The notes under the pieces: model-generated
The model's input: only the letters and a program-made list of their open reading frames with translations
What the model was told of the DNA's origin: nothing
Databases searched by the model: none
From: Rhodamnia argentea
Taxonomy: Eukaryota > Streptophyta > Magnoliopsida > Myrtales > Myrtaceae
Length of the DNA stretch: 64,000 nucleotides
Direction: 5' to 3'
Assembly: GCF_020921035.1 (NCBI RefSeq)
Contig: NC_063154.1
Coordinates: forward strand, 19,379,861-19,443,860
Position numbers and translations under genes: made by a program
Shown here: piece after piece, positions 44,808 through 58,254 of the stretch
Layout: every line of letters begins with the position of its first letter
Numbering within the stretch: position 1 is the first letter of the stretch

Positions 44808-47800
44808 AGTAAATGATATAGACCAAAAGGCCTTCTAAGTGCATTGTTTGTCATTAGTCTTCAGGTAAGATTCTTCATCCTATGAAGAAAACTAATGATT
44901 CTCTGCGTTTGATTGATTCTAGAATGACAGAACTGTTGAATAAAAACTGACGCACACAGGAATTTGATAGCATGCCAAAGGTAATCGTCTAGGATGAGAA
45001 TTGGTACATGAAGGACACTATGTGGAGTCCTTCCGATGCGAGGTTTTAGTTTGCTCTGTGCACACCATGCAGTTCATGGCTGCATGTCTAAGGTACGCCT
45101 ACGAATGAATTAATGGGGTTGAGATTTGTCCAACCATTGTGTTCCACATATTTTATCTCACAAAATCATTCGCATTAGCTGATTCAGGTAATTGTATCGG
45201 TCGTGAATAAAGTAGGAAACAGACCAGAAGCAAAACCATTGTGAATTTTTTGGATCAGTCGAGAAACTTGTAACTCGAATTTTGCTGACTATTAATCCAA
45301 GGCAAATCAGATTAGCTCAAAGAACTTGTTAAATTGTGTGGAGATAATAATGCCATCTGTCACATATCTGAACTTCCGAGTGAAATCAGGAGGCGTGCAT
45401 GAACGACAATGTCTTCTGACATAATCGAGTGCACTGTGAAATTATCCCTTATTTTATACATAAGCTCTTATTAGTGCATTTACTTGCTGAAAAGAAAAGC
45501 ACAGGAAGCGTTTCCGGAAGCTCCATCTGATATGTAAATAGCACATTATGATAATGGAAAGTATCTTACTATATTCCACCACAGCAAGCAACTTAAGTTG
45601 AATTCACTATGCTAATTTGATCAAAGTTCCTGCGCTTGATGATATAGTGCTCAATAATTAGGACGAATTTATTTCAATTTGGCATCATAATTGACACCTG
45701 AATGTAGGTCTTTTGTAGCCTCTATTCAAAGGGAGTTGTTTGTGATTCAGGTTTGGATCTTCATACTAAATTGGAAGCTATTCGATGTTTGGCTGCTAAA
45801 CTTTGTTTGGGTCAATGAAGAACTTAGAGGTTCTTACTCTAGGAAGCTGCTGTCAGAGTAGGCTTGGATTGGTTGTACCCACTGCGGTTAGAAGTCTTGG
45901 GTTCAAAGTTTTACGAGGTTGATTTTTGCTGTCCCTTGTCGGTAACTGTAGCAATCTTTGTGTGCTCAGATTGCTTATTATCCCAGTTGCACTCTGATTA
46001 GTTTAGCTTGGTGCACTTCCCGTTCTTATACTTTTGATGACCTGCCTTGATTCCATGAATTGCCAATGTTTTCTTTTCTCCTTGAAATGTTATTTGTCGA
46101 ACTTCTATTGCAGCTTGCACTGTATCAAATCGAAAACTAAGTGTACTAACAGTAGGAGGTCTAAAAATCAGTTCACTCATTTGGCCTTACAGTGATAGAG
46201 AACTTTTGGTGGCACCAACGCCTTGGACTATGCCTGGTAGACCTAAAGAGAAAAGGATAACAGAAGAAGGAGAATTTGAAAATGGATTCGACGCGTCGAG
46301 ACAAGGCACAAAAATTACAAGCCAATTTGTGCTTCAAGCAAGTGCACAACTCAAAAATTGTCCATTGAAACAAAAGAAAACGGTGAGTTTTTTTTTCATT
46401 CGGTGTTTCTAGTCTCTGTTTGTGTCATTATTTTCTCAGTTTACTTTCGTAAGTCGACGGGATTAACAGATAGTCGGACAGACAAAGGGAAACCAATCCA
46501 CTTGTCTCGTAGAGGCATCCTAATTAGGGGTGAGCATGGGCTGGGTGGGCCGGGTCCAGGCCTAGACCCCGAAACCGACCTCGTTATAACCGGTTCCTAG
46601 TTTTTAGAACCGAGAACCGACCCTGTTTGTCTTGGAACTTGTTTTGGAACCGACCCTGTTTTTCAGTCCGGTTTCGAGGTCTACCCGAGAACCTGTTTTC
46701 CTTTTTTTTTTTCATCAAAATAATATGAGCATTGATGAAATGAGCAAAAAAAATTATAATACACCAAAAGCAACAATCCAAATAATAATAATAAATAATA
46801 GTATGATTCGCCAAAAGCAACAAATCTTGATATAAAAAATAAAAGTTGCAATCCATCAAAAGCAACAATGATCCTCCGTAACGCTGAATTAACATAGTGC
46901 AAATCTTTCTATCACACTTCAATTTTCGTTGTACCCATTAAAAAAGAACTGAAATTGTAAGATCCAAATAACATGCTAAAAGACACCACATTTAACGCGC
47001 ATGAACCAACACTAGAAAAACTCAAACACCACGAGCATAAAACCAAAATCATAGTTATTTGGATACTACATTATGGTGTCTTTTTTTTTTTAAGTAACTA
47101 AAAACCGGTTCTAAAACCGGTCCGGGTGGGTCTTCACCTAGAACCGGAAACCGGACCGGTTTCAACCGGTTCCCAAAAATTGGAACCGAAACCCGGACCG
47201 GTTTGAGCAAGAACCGATTCCCGACCCTGTTTTTCGGGTGGGCCGATTCGGGTTCCGGGTAAACCCGGTCCGGTTGCTCACCCCTAATCCTAATAATGCC
47301 ACTACTCAAAAGGTACTTTTTAGTAACTGACTATCCATTTGAACGATTATAAAAGCCATTTTAACCTGAGCATTGTTTGGTTATTAATAGCATGGATGGG
47401 AAGGCAATCGAGTCATTCCTCTACTAAAAAATTTCGACAATGTTGTCGTCAATGCTAAGAAGGTAGAAAGGGCATCTCGCATATTTATCACTACAGTGGG
47501 ATTGGAGGTACAACTTTTCGGCAGTAAACAAATTTGTTATGTAACGATTCGAGATTTGAATTGAACGCGTGCATCTCTTTCGTCCAGCAGCAAAAGGAAG
47601 ACAGTATGAACAAGGAGCCAGAGAAATGGAAACGAGCAGTGGAGCATTTGAAGGACACTAGAAGTGTTGGATCAATAAGATCTCCAAGAAAGAGGAAAAT
47701 CGACTGGAAGTAGCTGTTTGAAGAGTTGGAAGTCTGATATGTTGTACCTTTTGTTGGTAAGATCAAGAGACGGAGTGTGTTGTTTATATTTTGTGCAAGT

Positions 47801-47945
47801 GTTTTAAGATGTGGGAATGATGCTGTTAAGACCACAAGCATTCTGTACAATAGTTTTTTTGTGTTTGGGAGTACGTCTGATACTTGGAAAGAAGTGCAAT
47901 TGGCCTTATTTTTGCCTAATCAGTTGGTGTTAAAAGCTGGACATT
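44808..47945 (+). pseudogene. MULE transposase-derived module, copy B1 (relic)
   Basis: The longer counterpart of module A1: 45124-46250 is missing from A1. 46206-46330 reads APTPWTMPGRPKEKRITEE, the PGRPK tail of MULE transposases, followed by a frame-broken CCHC knuckle ending NCPLKQKK. 45740-45960 contains frames such as LEAIRCLAAKLCLG that I do not recognise. Interrupted by a hAT MITE at 46525-47286. Confidence 0.55.
46525..47286. mobile_element. hAT-type MITE
   Basis: 762 bp with inverted ends TAGGGGTGAGCA and TGCTCACCCCTA and a perfect 8-bp target duplication ATCCTAAT (46517-46524 and 47287-47294). Module A1 has the empty site near 7080. The interior is rich in ACCGG/CCGGT phrases (AACCGGTTC, GGACCGGTTT). 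End sequence and 8-bp duplication place it with hAT elements; it is non-autonomous. Confidence 0.92.
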
Positions 47946-48099
47946 AATTTTCTTACCTAACAATTTCTACAAATTTTCATTCTCAAAAACAGCAATTACG
48001 CAAGAATAAAAATGGAAAATCCCGAAAAACCAGATATTTCCAAACAGACGAAATTCCATAGCACAATTCTGAAACAGGCATGGAAGAGAGGAACAAAGC

Positions 48100-49725
48100 A
48101 ATGACATGTCCACTGTCCACTCAAATATCTCCGCAGATATGTGCCCAGGGCCATTCTCATGAACATCTGTAGAGCTCTGACAAGATGAAATCCACCGCTT
48201 GTCGTCACTGCCCATGTCATATAGGACACCAGATGGATTCAAGGCCATTTCAATATCTGTTTCAACTTGCTGGAAGTAGATAGCAGGACTGCGAAACAAT
48301 AGCTCCATTCCATTATCATGGTAATCATCTACTATGCGGACACCAGGAGTTGGAATGTTTTTCACTTTTGCAGCACGGAAGTTCCGGTTGTAACACTCTT
48401 CATGCATCTCCTTGAAAGAGCGCATTGCTTCTGTCTGAAAATTCGAGTGTCCACTCTTTCCCTCCTCGCCACATCATAGCATGTGTATACCTGTTATTGG
48501 ACCCGGGCTGCAGAAACTGATGTGCTTTATGAGAATATTTTGTGGTTCTTGAAACTTTTACTGCAAGGTTCCACTCATTCTCAACAAGTTCAACTACCAC
48601 CTCTACCCCACTCTCTCTCCCTCCTCTGGTCCCCACTGTAATTAACAAGTTCGCATGACAAGATAACGACTCCCAGTTTCTTTGAGAAACTCGGGCGACA
48701 TCTGAGGCCCTCTTTTCATTGGGTCTCCTGATTCGTTTGTGAGGAATTGTTCCCTGCTGCGGCTTTGAGCTTGAACCCGAAAGCCCAGAAGGATATGAGT
48801 AACATGTGTTCGTGGCTTCTTTGGTCCATTGCCAAAACTAATTAGGAACCATCAGATTTTGCATCTGACCAACCGCATGAGAAGTGTCCATAAAGTGAAC
48901 TACTTCTACTCCGATGCCATACGCTTCTTGGTGCGGTGGGATTTGGACTCGGGACGAGGCTACCATTCATACCGCAAGCCATATCAGTAGGCAGCAAACT
49001 GCACAGCAATCCATCATCAACAGGCTTTTCGCTCTCATTATAATGGGGACTATCTATCTCAATACCATTCAAAGAAGGACAAGCACCATTTGTGATCCTC
49101 TGCAAAGGACTAGACTTTTTTTTCTGATGCTGCGTAATTTCCTTGCCCTTCCTGCATCTGCCCAACCTCATCGCCATCTACAGCACTAGCAATGCGAATC
49201 CTGCCAGTGTGAAGATTACCAGTTTGGTTATCCTGAGGGGTCCTCGTATTTGCACCCTTGCAAAGAAACAGCTCAACAGATCATCTTTAGTACAACGCAA
49301 GTAGTGACTCTCGCTTGATGGAGCTTCTTGGCTAGTGTGGAATCCCATATCATTCTTTGAGCAGTTATCTATGGCGATGTTAGGTTGCGCCAAAATGCTT
49401 GCATTTTCTGCGCTTTCCTCCTGATTAAGCTCAACAAACTAATTTTGGACGCGCTATGATTCATAAGAAGCTTCAGGTGCAAGCTCAGAAAGAAAGTAGG
49501 AGCAGCGGTAAAGGGGAGAGCAAACAGAGGAAGCTTCATGTACTCTGCATCAGAACCCGAAGAATTTGCCCCATTATCGTCACCATTACCTCTAGATACA
49601 CCCGAGGGCCAAATTGCTTCTGCGGTCATCTTCTGTAGACCCTGATCAGTTAACCCCAAGACAATTAATAATGGTTTTGCACGAGTAACAACCACAATAC
49701 TGCTAAAGGTAATCATATATGTCAA
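48100..49725 (-). pseudogene. Enhancer-of-polycomb-like (EPL) gene fragment, copy B
   Basis: Same blocks as copy A: LPLFALPFTAAPTFFLSLHLKLLM (49369-49725), SVWHRSRSSSLYGHF (48842-49177), VELVENEWNLAVKVS and WTLEFSDRS (48400-48648), then in another frame SFKEMHEECYNRNFR, VKNIPTPGVRIVDDY and ETDIEMALNPSGVLYDM (48110-48425). The last block is better preserved than in copy A. It has the same frameshift near 48420, plus its own lesion near 48800 (shortened TATGAGTAA region) and a 195-base deletion beyond the 3' end. Confidence 0.78.
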
Positions 49726-49984
49726 GAAATGCTAAATGATCAGGAGCTCGATGTTTACGGATCAGGAGCTTTCAAAAGGCACTTCTAAAAGTAAAAAAAG
49801 TCACTTAAGGATCAGGAGCTCGACGTTTCTTGGACTTCTCCGAACGCTGACAATGTATCCTTGGAAAGGCAGAGGATGCTTGCCTATTTTTATCCCACAT
49901 TGTGGTAATTACAATCGAAAGAACCTTCGCAGATCTGAAACCGTCCGTTAAGAGGTTTTTTAAATACTGAAAGTCTAGCCAATT

Positions 49985-51490
49985 AATTTGATCTGGTGCC
50001 CAATAATTTGGATGATTGTATTTCAATTTGGTATCACAATTGGCACTGCGTGGAGGTCTTTTGGAGTCCTCATTGAAAGAGAGTTGTTTGTGATTCAGGT
50101 TATGGTCATCATGCTAAAGAGGAAGCTATTCGATGATTGGCTGCTAAACTTTGTTGGGTCAATAAAGAACTCAGAGGTTCTTACTTTGTTAAGCTGTTGT
50201 CATATTTGCTGTCAGAATGACAGAGGTTGCTGTTGATACCAAACTTGAAAATGTTTCTGGTGTGAAGAACATGGTCGCCAGAGTCCAGTAATCCTACGAA
50301 TTGCCCGTGTTTTTTTCTCTTTTTTTTCTCTTTGAAATGTTGTATGTTGAATACAGCTTCCTTTGTATCAAATTGGATACTATATGAAGTGACAGTAGGT
50401 CTAATAATCAGTTCTCTCATTTGGCATCAGCTAATAAGGTGCACCGTTCACTCATTTGGCCTTCTAGTGATAGAGAACCTTTGGTGGCACCAACACCTCG
50501 GATTATGCCTGGTAGGCCTAAATAGGAAAGGATAACAGAGGAAGAATCGACAAATGGATAGGTATAGAAATCACATGCCATTTGTGCTTCAAGAGAGACC
50601 ACGACTCAAGAAATTGTCCATTGAAACAAGAGAAAACGTCTCTGTTTGCGTCATTCTTTTTTTCTGACTTTATTTTCTTAAGTGAACAGGATGGAGAGAT
50701 AGTCGGACAAAGAGAAACCAACCAACTTGTCACCGAGATGCATCATAAGGATGCCACCACGCAAAGGTACTTTTGACCTTACTGTTAAGAAACATAGTAT
50801 GCACTTGAATGATTACAAGAGCCATATTAACTCGAGCATTTTTTGGTTCTTAATAGCCTGGATGGGCAGGCACTCGAGTCATTTATCCACCGAGAGATAT
50901 CAACAATGTTGTGGTCAATGCTATGAAGGTGGATTGCGCATCTCACATATTTATCACTTCAGTGGGATTAGAGGATCAGCTTTATGGTAGTAAAAGAGTT
51001 GTAATGTAAAGATTTGAAAATACGCATCTCTCTCGTCAAGCTGCAAAAGGAAACAGTATGAACAAGAAGCGAGAGAAACAGAAAGAGGATGAAACTTCTC
51101 CCCCAATTAAGTTGGTGAATGAAGGACATTGGAAGTGGTGGATCAACAGGATCTCCGAAAAAAGAGGTAAATCGACCGGCAGTAGCAGTTTAAAGAGTTG
51201 GAAGTCTGATATGGTCTAGTACCTTTCGATGGTATGATACTCTTCAATTTAAGATCAAGACATGGGGTTTGCTGTATATATTTTCTCCAAGTGTTTAAGA
51301 TGTGGGCATCAACAGCCTTTTATGCTTGGGAGTACGTTTGACATTCGAACGGAAGTGCAGCTGCTCCTTATGTTCGCCTGATCTTTTGGTGTTATAGACA
51401 ATGCTCTATCCCCATTCCCCGATAACAAGCCAAGCTTGTTTAGAGGTTGTAGGACATTAATTTTTCTTACCTAACAATTTCAACAGATTT
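49985..51490 (+). pseudogene. MULE transposase-derived module, copy B2 (relic)
   Basis: 50465-50635 reads APTPRIMPGRPK and a CHLCFKRDHDSRNC knuckle (one Gly of the usual spacing changed) followed by PLKQEK, with in-frame stops. It matches module A2 but has a single copy of the 179-bp block. Confidence 0.55.
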
Positions 51491-53790
51491 TCATTCTAAA
51501 GTGCTTCAGTTTTCATTGCAAAACACCTGCAATTTCATAAATGATAAATCACGAATCAAAGGATCAGACTAACATCTACATGAATACTTAGCCGCCTGGT
51601 CGGGGCAGCTTTGACTTTCTTGGGGTTCTTGCTCTGATTCTTCGTGTTTCCAGACTTATTAATTTCAGGGGACTTCTACTCTCAATGTCCTACCCTTTTT
51701 GATTTCTTTTGGGACTCGCATTGTTGATAACTTGTCCTCTTAATAGCCAAAAAAAAAACGCTATACTAATTAACTAGGCTAGGGTGATTCTACGGTCCCT
51801 AAAAAGACTATCCGATCGTTCGGATGTCATGCAATTGTCTCAGAATAACAACAAAGAGTACATTACATGTGGCGTTCACAACTAGGGAATGTTCTATAAT
51901 TAATCCTGTTTTGGTCGGGAGCGGTTTTTTTCTGCCAGTATCATGGAAAAACAAATGTCTTGTTCATATCGGGGATATCAACTGTGACATTTGGATCGCG
52001 GATCCTCGTCCCTGATTTGTATAAGCTGAGACGAGCGCGAGCTAAATACAAGAGCATCGTCGTCAGCTCACCAACGGAAACAGCTGGGTTTCCTTGTTCC
52101 TTCTTAATGTGATTGAATAGGAAGTATGAGCCAATCGACCTAGTTACTACTCAGACAAACCCCAAAATCGATACCCATTCAGACAAACTGGAATTGATAG
52201 CATCCACCACAGAGCAGTGGAGAACGCAAACAAGGCCGATTCAATTCATGAGGAAAGCTCTTTCACAACAACGAACTTTCAGTCCGACCTCGCAACGGTG
52301 TAGCCCGTATTGAAGCTCTGATTACACGATAGATCGTTCTGCGACAATTGCGATGGACAATTGCTGAATTTAATTGTTTCATGAAACGCAAATGAAAAGT
52401 TGTTATGTGTTGACTCTTGGACAACATGTGGAATAAATGGAAAAGTTGGTCAATTAACCTGGATAAATAGCTTTTTCATGAAAGTTCTTACTAAAGGACA
52501 TCGACCCGTCTTCAGCCGTCATACAATATGTAGATCTTCCGGCAGTATGGCATCATTTAGTCAACTTGAAGTTATCTATTTTGTTGGAAGAGCCTTCTGA
52601 CTGGAGAAGTCTCATGAGTCGGCGCCGTCGAATGTCTGAGGCTCGAGTTATTAGCAGTTTTCGAAGAAAGCTTCAAGCAGAATTGCGGGAGGAGGTAGTA
52701 TATTCTTGATGGGCAGGTTTCGCTCTCACAATCTTTCGCCATATTCTATTATCTTATTTTGTTTAAGACCAATTGAATCGTGTGATTTTTGTGGGCTTTC
52801 ACCAGAGGTTGGCTCATTTACGGTCGCGTCGGATACGGATATAGTTTGTTCCAGATTACAAGGAATCAACTGATCAAGACGCGCAATTCCTGATTATCGA
52901 CTGCGGGATGCCCTGGAGTTCCTCGATGCGGCGCTTCAGTCATTAAATGGGGATTTTTTAGATATACTTATTACGATGATTCCTTCTGTTGGAGCACTGC
53001 AGATTGGAGCCGTTCGACATGGATTGGACGGTCATGTTGCCGATATCAAATGGTCTTGAGCCTTCGTGTAAGAAATCAATGTTGAAATGTCTCCTTGCTC
53101 ATCTCTGCAGGTGCTTCATAGCTGGCTTCTAGGTAGTTGGGAGTCTCATCACTTTGATGCAGGAAAAGATTCGGCAAGTCTTATATAAAGAAGTCAGACA
53201 GACAATGAGCTAGCAGAGATTATTGGCTTCTTGTGTTACCACACTCGATATTGTTAAACACTTCATAACCTCTTTGTGCATAATGCCTTATAAATTCGGC
53301 ATTGCGTTATAAATTTGCGGGACAATTGCACGGAAATTACCCTAATTCTCCCATGTATCTTACTACGCCGCTACACCTTTGCACCATTTAGGATACACCT
53401 TCGTGTCATATGGGGTACACGATTTTTGTGTTCGGCTTCTTCACTATATTTAGTGCTTTTGAAAAGTTCAATACATACTTACTTCCAAAAAAAAAAAAAA
53501 TTTACCCTAATTCTAAGTTAATACATAACTGGTCCTAAACTTTTGATTGTTACACGTTCATTTTGCTATATCCGTTAAAAAAAAATAAAAAGAGAAAGAA
53601 AAAAGTGATAAAAACCACCATTCAAGAGGACCCACCAAAAGGGTCATCACGCTTCCTGGCCATGATTGTATAATGTTGCTGATTTTCCACCGACGCGTTG
53701 ACTCCATGATCAGAACTAGCAACCTTCATAATTCTCCCCTAAGATTCTAGAGCATCCCTCTTTCTCTTTGTTCATTTTCTAACTCAAGCA
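51490..53790. other. Unit-B distal flank
   Basis: 51490-52000, 52840-53213 and 53525-53790 match unit A. 52000-52840 and 53213-53525 are specific to B and hold no recognisable gene. The frame open in unit A at 12874-13119 is broken here, arguing against a real gene. Confidence 0.4.
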
Positions 53791-53792
53791 CT

Positions 53793-54035
53793 TCGTAAGT
53801 TCGTATCGCTTGCTTTTTTGTTGATTAACCAAGACCATAACTTCAGTTTCTATACTACACCGGCAATTGCATATCAGAATTTTCTTTCTCAAAATCTGAA
53901 TTTGACTCGCCATACTCATGCCTTACTTTTCAAACTCTTTAGTTTCGAAAGACTTAAATTTCAGCTTCTTGCTTTTTTTTAACATGTACATGAATAAACC
54001 CATGCCTAACCATGGTAACTGGTTGGCCTGTCCCC
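53793..54035 (-). repeat. Inverted copy of the TNL upstream region
   Basis: Reverse complement of 29393-29640, about 85 percent similar by eye, starting abruptly after the unit-B flank at 53792. It excludes the TATA box and the coding region. No TIR coding sequence follows on the minus strand in the preceding bases. Confidence 0.85.
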
Positions 54036-54880
54036 ACATGGACTAGCCCTCTTGGGCTTGAGCTCAGCACGACCCCTCGTAGTTAGGGATCGTGCTAGGC
54101 CTGGCCTGGTAGTCAATGGGCCATGCCAATGCTTAGGCTCTAGCGTAGTTCATTTCTTATTTTTATAGTTAAGGAGCAATAAATTGGAACTGACACAAGA
54201 GCGATAGAATAATGGGAGTCACTAGAAGCATACTGCTAGCTATCTGAAAACCACAATTCAATAGAAGTGAACTAAAGTTCAACGAGTAAAAGTGTAACAC
54301 GCCAACAATTAGATATGTTGATCACATAGCACACATGCCGGATATCACAACATAAGTCGAGTAAACACAATACAAGGTGAGCATGTAACTATCGACTATC
54401 AAGATGTGATGCTATATACCATATGCATGAAGTTTCATTAATCTTTGCATTTTAAGATCTACACCCATCTAACGGCACTACCTGTTTGCTAATCGGCCCA
54501 TGTAGGTCACTTTCGATTTGTTGACCGGACTCTCGCGGATCGCCATGTCCACAGGCATCTCACTCCGAGGTTTCCCCGAATACATACAGTAGGGGTCCTC
54601 TTTGAATACACATAACGGAGGTAATCCGATTTTCAATCTTCGCTCCCACGGGGCTTCATCGATATTAATTATTGATGGTATCATAACAATTCATTTCTTG
54701 AAATGCAATGCAATTGACATTTTTATGCCATGCGACATGACTCATCTCAGCACATTAAACGTTAAATAACCGCACATCATAGCATTAGACATGTCCAATT
54801 CATTCTATAATGTACTATCGAGGCAAATACACTAAGGCCAGATTATTCAAGCTATAAAAATCAACAAGCATAACACGGAA
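54036..54880. other. Intergenic, repeat-like, no gene
   Basis: Contains a GC-rich stretch (54045-54150) and AT-rich sequence with a TGTAACACGCC phrase at 54294 that resembles an LTR start, but no matching end was found. Confidence 0.3.
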
Positions 54881-55470
54881 TTGTCCGATCTCACTATAGA
54901 ACTCACAGCCGAACCATCTCATTCATGGCCCATCTCGTTTCGTCGCTCAATTTGGACAATCCATCCACCAAATTCACTAATCTTAATCTTATGACATCAA
55001 TTGTGCCAATTAATAACGATATGCAAGTTGATCAAGGTTCGTCGCCGCCAAAATCGAACACTAACTCTCTCGGCCAACTTAGTCCGATGCCAATTTGACG
55101 ATTCCGACCACAAAACTCATTAATCTGACCTTCGAGGATATCAATCAAGCCCATAGATACAATATGTAAACTACTTCGGCACACCACACTCCTAAGCCGA
55201 ACCTCATATCTCTCGGCCACCACTACTCGGCGCTCAACTTCGACGATTCCGTCCATCAAACTTACATATTCGACATTTAACACCCTTAATTACACCCATA
55301 GGAACAACATGCAAAGTTCCTAAGCACTCTCATGCCAAAACCGAACCCCTACTCACACGGCATCTTCAATACTCAACTCAATCTTGACGATCCAACTATC
55401 GGTTTCACTAACCCATTACTCAAGGATGTCAAATAAGCTATTAAACACGACATACAAAGAGAAATCGGCA
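54880..55470. repeat. Degenerate tandem array of about 120-130 bp units
   Basis: Phrases such as CCGAACC..., CTCTCGGCC, a GACGATTCC or GACGATCCA block and ACAACATGCAAA recur four or five times (for example near 55088, 55239, 55388). It looks like the internal array of a decayed LTR or satellite-like repeat. Confidence 0.6.
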
Positions 55471-55915
55471 CATATACACACTGAAATCGAATATCTAAGA
55501 GTCAAGCGAGTTAAAGGTTTACTCGCCTTGATTCCTTGCACAAGAATGATCATGCATTGTGCACGAGCTTGCTTTTCCTTTACACGAACAAGTAAGTGAG
55601 AGTGATTGAGAGAGGGAGTTTGGGTCGGTGAGAGAGAGGGAGGGCGAGGGTACAACCGAGGGGCTAGGAAGGAGAGAGTGAGAGAGAGCTTCTTGAAATT
55701 TCTTTCAAAAATGAGTAAGAGAGAGAAAATTAGCCTTTTATAGTGGAGGGAGAGGTTGGTGCATGGCCGCCAAGTGTCCCTCATGCATGGCTTCACTTGT
55801 TATTCGGCCTATCAAGTGGCAATTCCACTATTTGCTCCAATTTCTCACATAATTAAGCTCTATGGATCGAAACTAAATACAATATGTCCCCATTCTTCTG
55901 ATGACAACCTTCCAT
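55470..55915. other. Repeat flank with purine-rich tract
   Basis: 55595-55700 is a GA-rich tract (GAGAGAG repeats). No supported gene; frames here are chance. Confidence 0.35.
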
Positions 55916-55919
55916 GTCA

Positions 55920-56560
55920 TTAAATAGAGTCCCCTAAAAATAATTTCTGAACATCCATTGCCAAAAAAAGGCAATTTTGTTCATTAAGCGGCTTGGCAGA
56001 ACTCAAGTCATCACATCGGACGCTTCTTGCAATCCTTAGCATGATGGGTAGGCTTATTGCAAACAAAACATGTCCCTTGAAATTGTTGAGACAATTCCTT
56101 CTGCTTATCTTTTCCTTAAAAGTCATCTTCCTTTTTCCCACTTGCTTGGAATTGGAAGACTTAACAAAGTTAGCCTTTGATTCAAGATGAGGGTTTGCAT
56201 TCCTCCTATTGTTCTTCTCGATTTTGAGGCATAGAATGAGATCTTCAAGGCTCATCTATTTTTGTTTGTGCTTCAAATAGTTTTTGAAGTTTGACCAGCC
56301 TGGAGACAGCTTCTTAATAATAGCTACCACTTGGAATGATTCACTAAGTAACATTCCCTTAGCAAAGATGTCGTTCAAAATTATTTACAATTCCTAAACC
56401 GGACTCATGATAGATTTAGAATCCGCCATCTTGAAGTCTAGGAATTTGGCAACAACGAATAAATTGGTGCCCGCATCTTCAGTCTTGTATTTCTTTTCTA
56501 AGGACTCCCATAACTATTTAGCAGTTGCAATAAACATTATATGGGGAATTTACTAAACAA
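55920..56560 (-). pseudogene. Copia gag fragment
   Basis: Minus-strand frames read [16 protein letters not shown], then ELQIILNDIFAKGMLLSESFQVVAIIKKLSPGW, then MSLEDLILCLKIEKNNRR, then a Lys-rich stretch and a decayed zinc-knuckle region, in the order seen in copia gag (UBN2) proteins. Interrupted by stops; no pol region, LTR or target duplication was recognised nearby. Confidence 0.75.
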
Positions 56561-57400
56561 TTAAGGATATAGTTTTGGTATAGGATGTCCCCGTGCTTCC
56601 AAGCCTCTGACGCCCCTAGTGTGGTGACATGTTACTATTTGTATTAGTCAAAATAGAGTAGCTATTTACTACGCAAATTCATAAAAGGGCTTACCTGTCA
56701 TTGGGGAAGAAAGATAAATCAAACTTTTTCATGGAAATATACAAAAACCATAACTTTTAGTTCCTAATCAGCTATCCTAATGTACTCAACAATAAAGAGC
56801 GGAATGCATCCCTGCTCCTGAAATAGCTAAATGAGAATGCTTTTGATGAAAACAACCACATAATAAATGGCACAAACAAATCAAACAAGCAAGATTTTCT
56901 TCACTCATTTTTGAGTTCAACTGAAGTTTACAATGCAATCTAGTCAGAAAATGCACCGAGCGATTCAAGAAGAAGAACCAACAAGAATCAAGGCAGAGGG
57001 AAGGAGTACGACTTGTCTCTAGTTCACAGAACCAAAATTACAGCAAACACGATGCGAAAGCAAAAAAATGCGGACTCAAAGAGAGCATTCACCCTTGAGT
57101 TGGCACGTAGAGGAGAGGACGGGAGAGCATGTGAAGCTCTGAGCCCCAATTCAGAGAGGGAGTGGTGAGAAGGAAGGAGGCGCCGGGAGGGATAGGGGTC
57201 TACGAGCGGCGCGCCAGGGGGCTTGAGGGCCAACGTAAGCTTCCACAGGAGGAACGAAGAGAGCACAAGGAAACGACAAAGGAAGAGGGCATCACGGAGG
57301 CGATAACCATCCCCGATCAAGCAGTATCAAAGTGAGAGAGAGAAATGGCGCACATTCTTATCGATTCGTATCAGAAAGTCTTGTAGAGAGAGAGAGTTTG
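56560..57400. other. Intergenic stretch, no supported gene
   Basis: A 98-codon minus-strand frame at 57024-57320 has GC-rich purine/pyrimidine bias but no recognisable domain and was not accepted. Confidence 0.3.
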
Positions 57401-58245
57401 TTGTTATGTTATGGTGAGAAGTGAGGTAGGTGGCATCTACATGGCTCGCCGGAGCTTCCAAGTCAGCAATAAAAAAAATCCAAAAGTCAAAAAAACTAAA
57501 AAACTAAAAACTAAGCTAGAAAACCAAAAAAGAAGGAGAAAAATCTATGTTGCAGCGGCTAGGGCTTGGAAGCCCTTGCTGCTGAGTGGCCGGCATCCCT
57601 CGCCGGCCATAGGTAAGGCAGTACCAGGGACGGCGGGGCCTCGTCGTCGCAGATTTGGGCGAGGATCCACCTCGCCTAGTTCTGCGAGGTGTTTTCGAAA
57701 AGCCAACATAGATTGACCTATAAAACTCGGTGAAAAAGCAACAACACAAAATGCAAAACCACAGCAAAAGCAGCATCAGGTGAACTGAATAGGTGATTTT
57801 ATAATGGTCTTAAGAGATGCGAAGACGATCTGGAGGTCAAAGGCATGGGTTGATTCATTCCGAAAGATGCAGCAGATCAATCGGCCGAGTGAAATAAGTG
57901 ATTTACACGAGAGTGAGAGAGAGACCTTAAGAATGGAGTTGCGTCGACATCGCCACGATTATCCATGGAAGAGACGGAGATGAAAAGCGCGCCTCGCCGT
58001 GGCTGGGCAAGGCGCGACCTCGCAGACCCGGGCGAGATTGAGCCTCTCCCAAATCTACGAGGGTAAGGCCTTACCTGCGGCCGGCGGGGTCACCGACCAC
58101 TCGGCAACCCCTGTCGGCCATCCCTACCCTCGCCGACCATTGTCGGCGATGATGGGGGCGGCGACAGCGGAGAGGGCTTCCAAGCCCTTGTTGTGGCAAC
58201 ATATTAGTTATTTTTTTTTCCTTTTTTTGGTTATTTAGCTAATTT
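57400..58245. repeat. GC-rich dispersed repeat with inverted halves
   Basis: GGGCTTGGAAGCCCTTG (57567) has an inverted near-match GGGCTTCCAAGCCCTTG (58165). Both are near CGCCGG/GCCGGC-rich sequence and phrases like GGCAAGGCGCGACCTCGC, with a T-rich tail. The 28570-28670 stretch is related. It looks like a non-autonomous element; its borders were not resolved. Confidence 0.45.
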
Positions 58246-58254
58246 TTAAAAAAT

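Noticed and set aside
54294..56633. A full LTR element between a TGTAACACGCC phrase and a GTGACA phrase
   Set aside because: No target duplication or repeated ends could be found, and the copia gag fragment inside does not fit the LTR type.
57024..57716. Two mid-size ORFs near 57 kb as genes
   Set aside because: No domain, purine-biased or Lys/Arg-rich low complexity, and they lie in repeat-like sequence.
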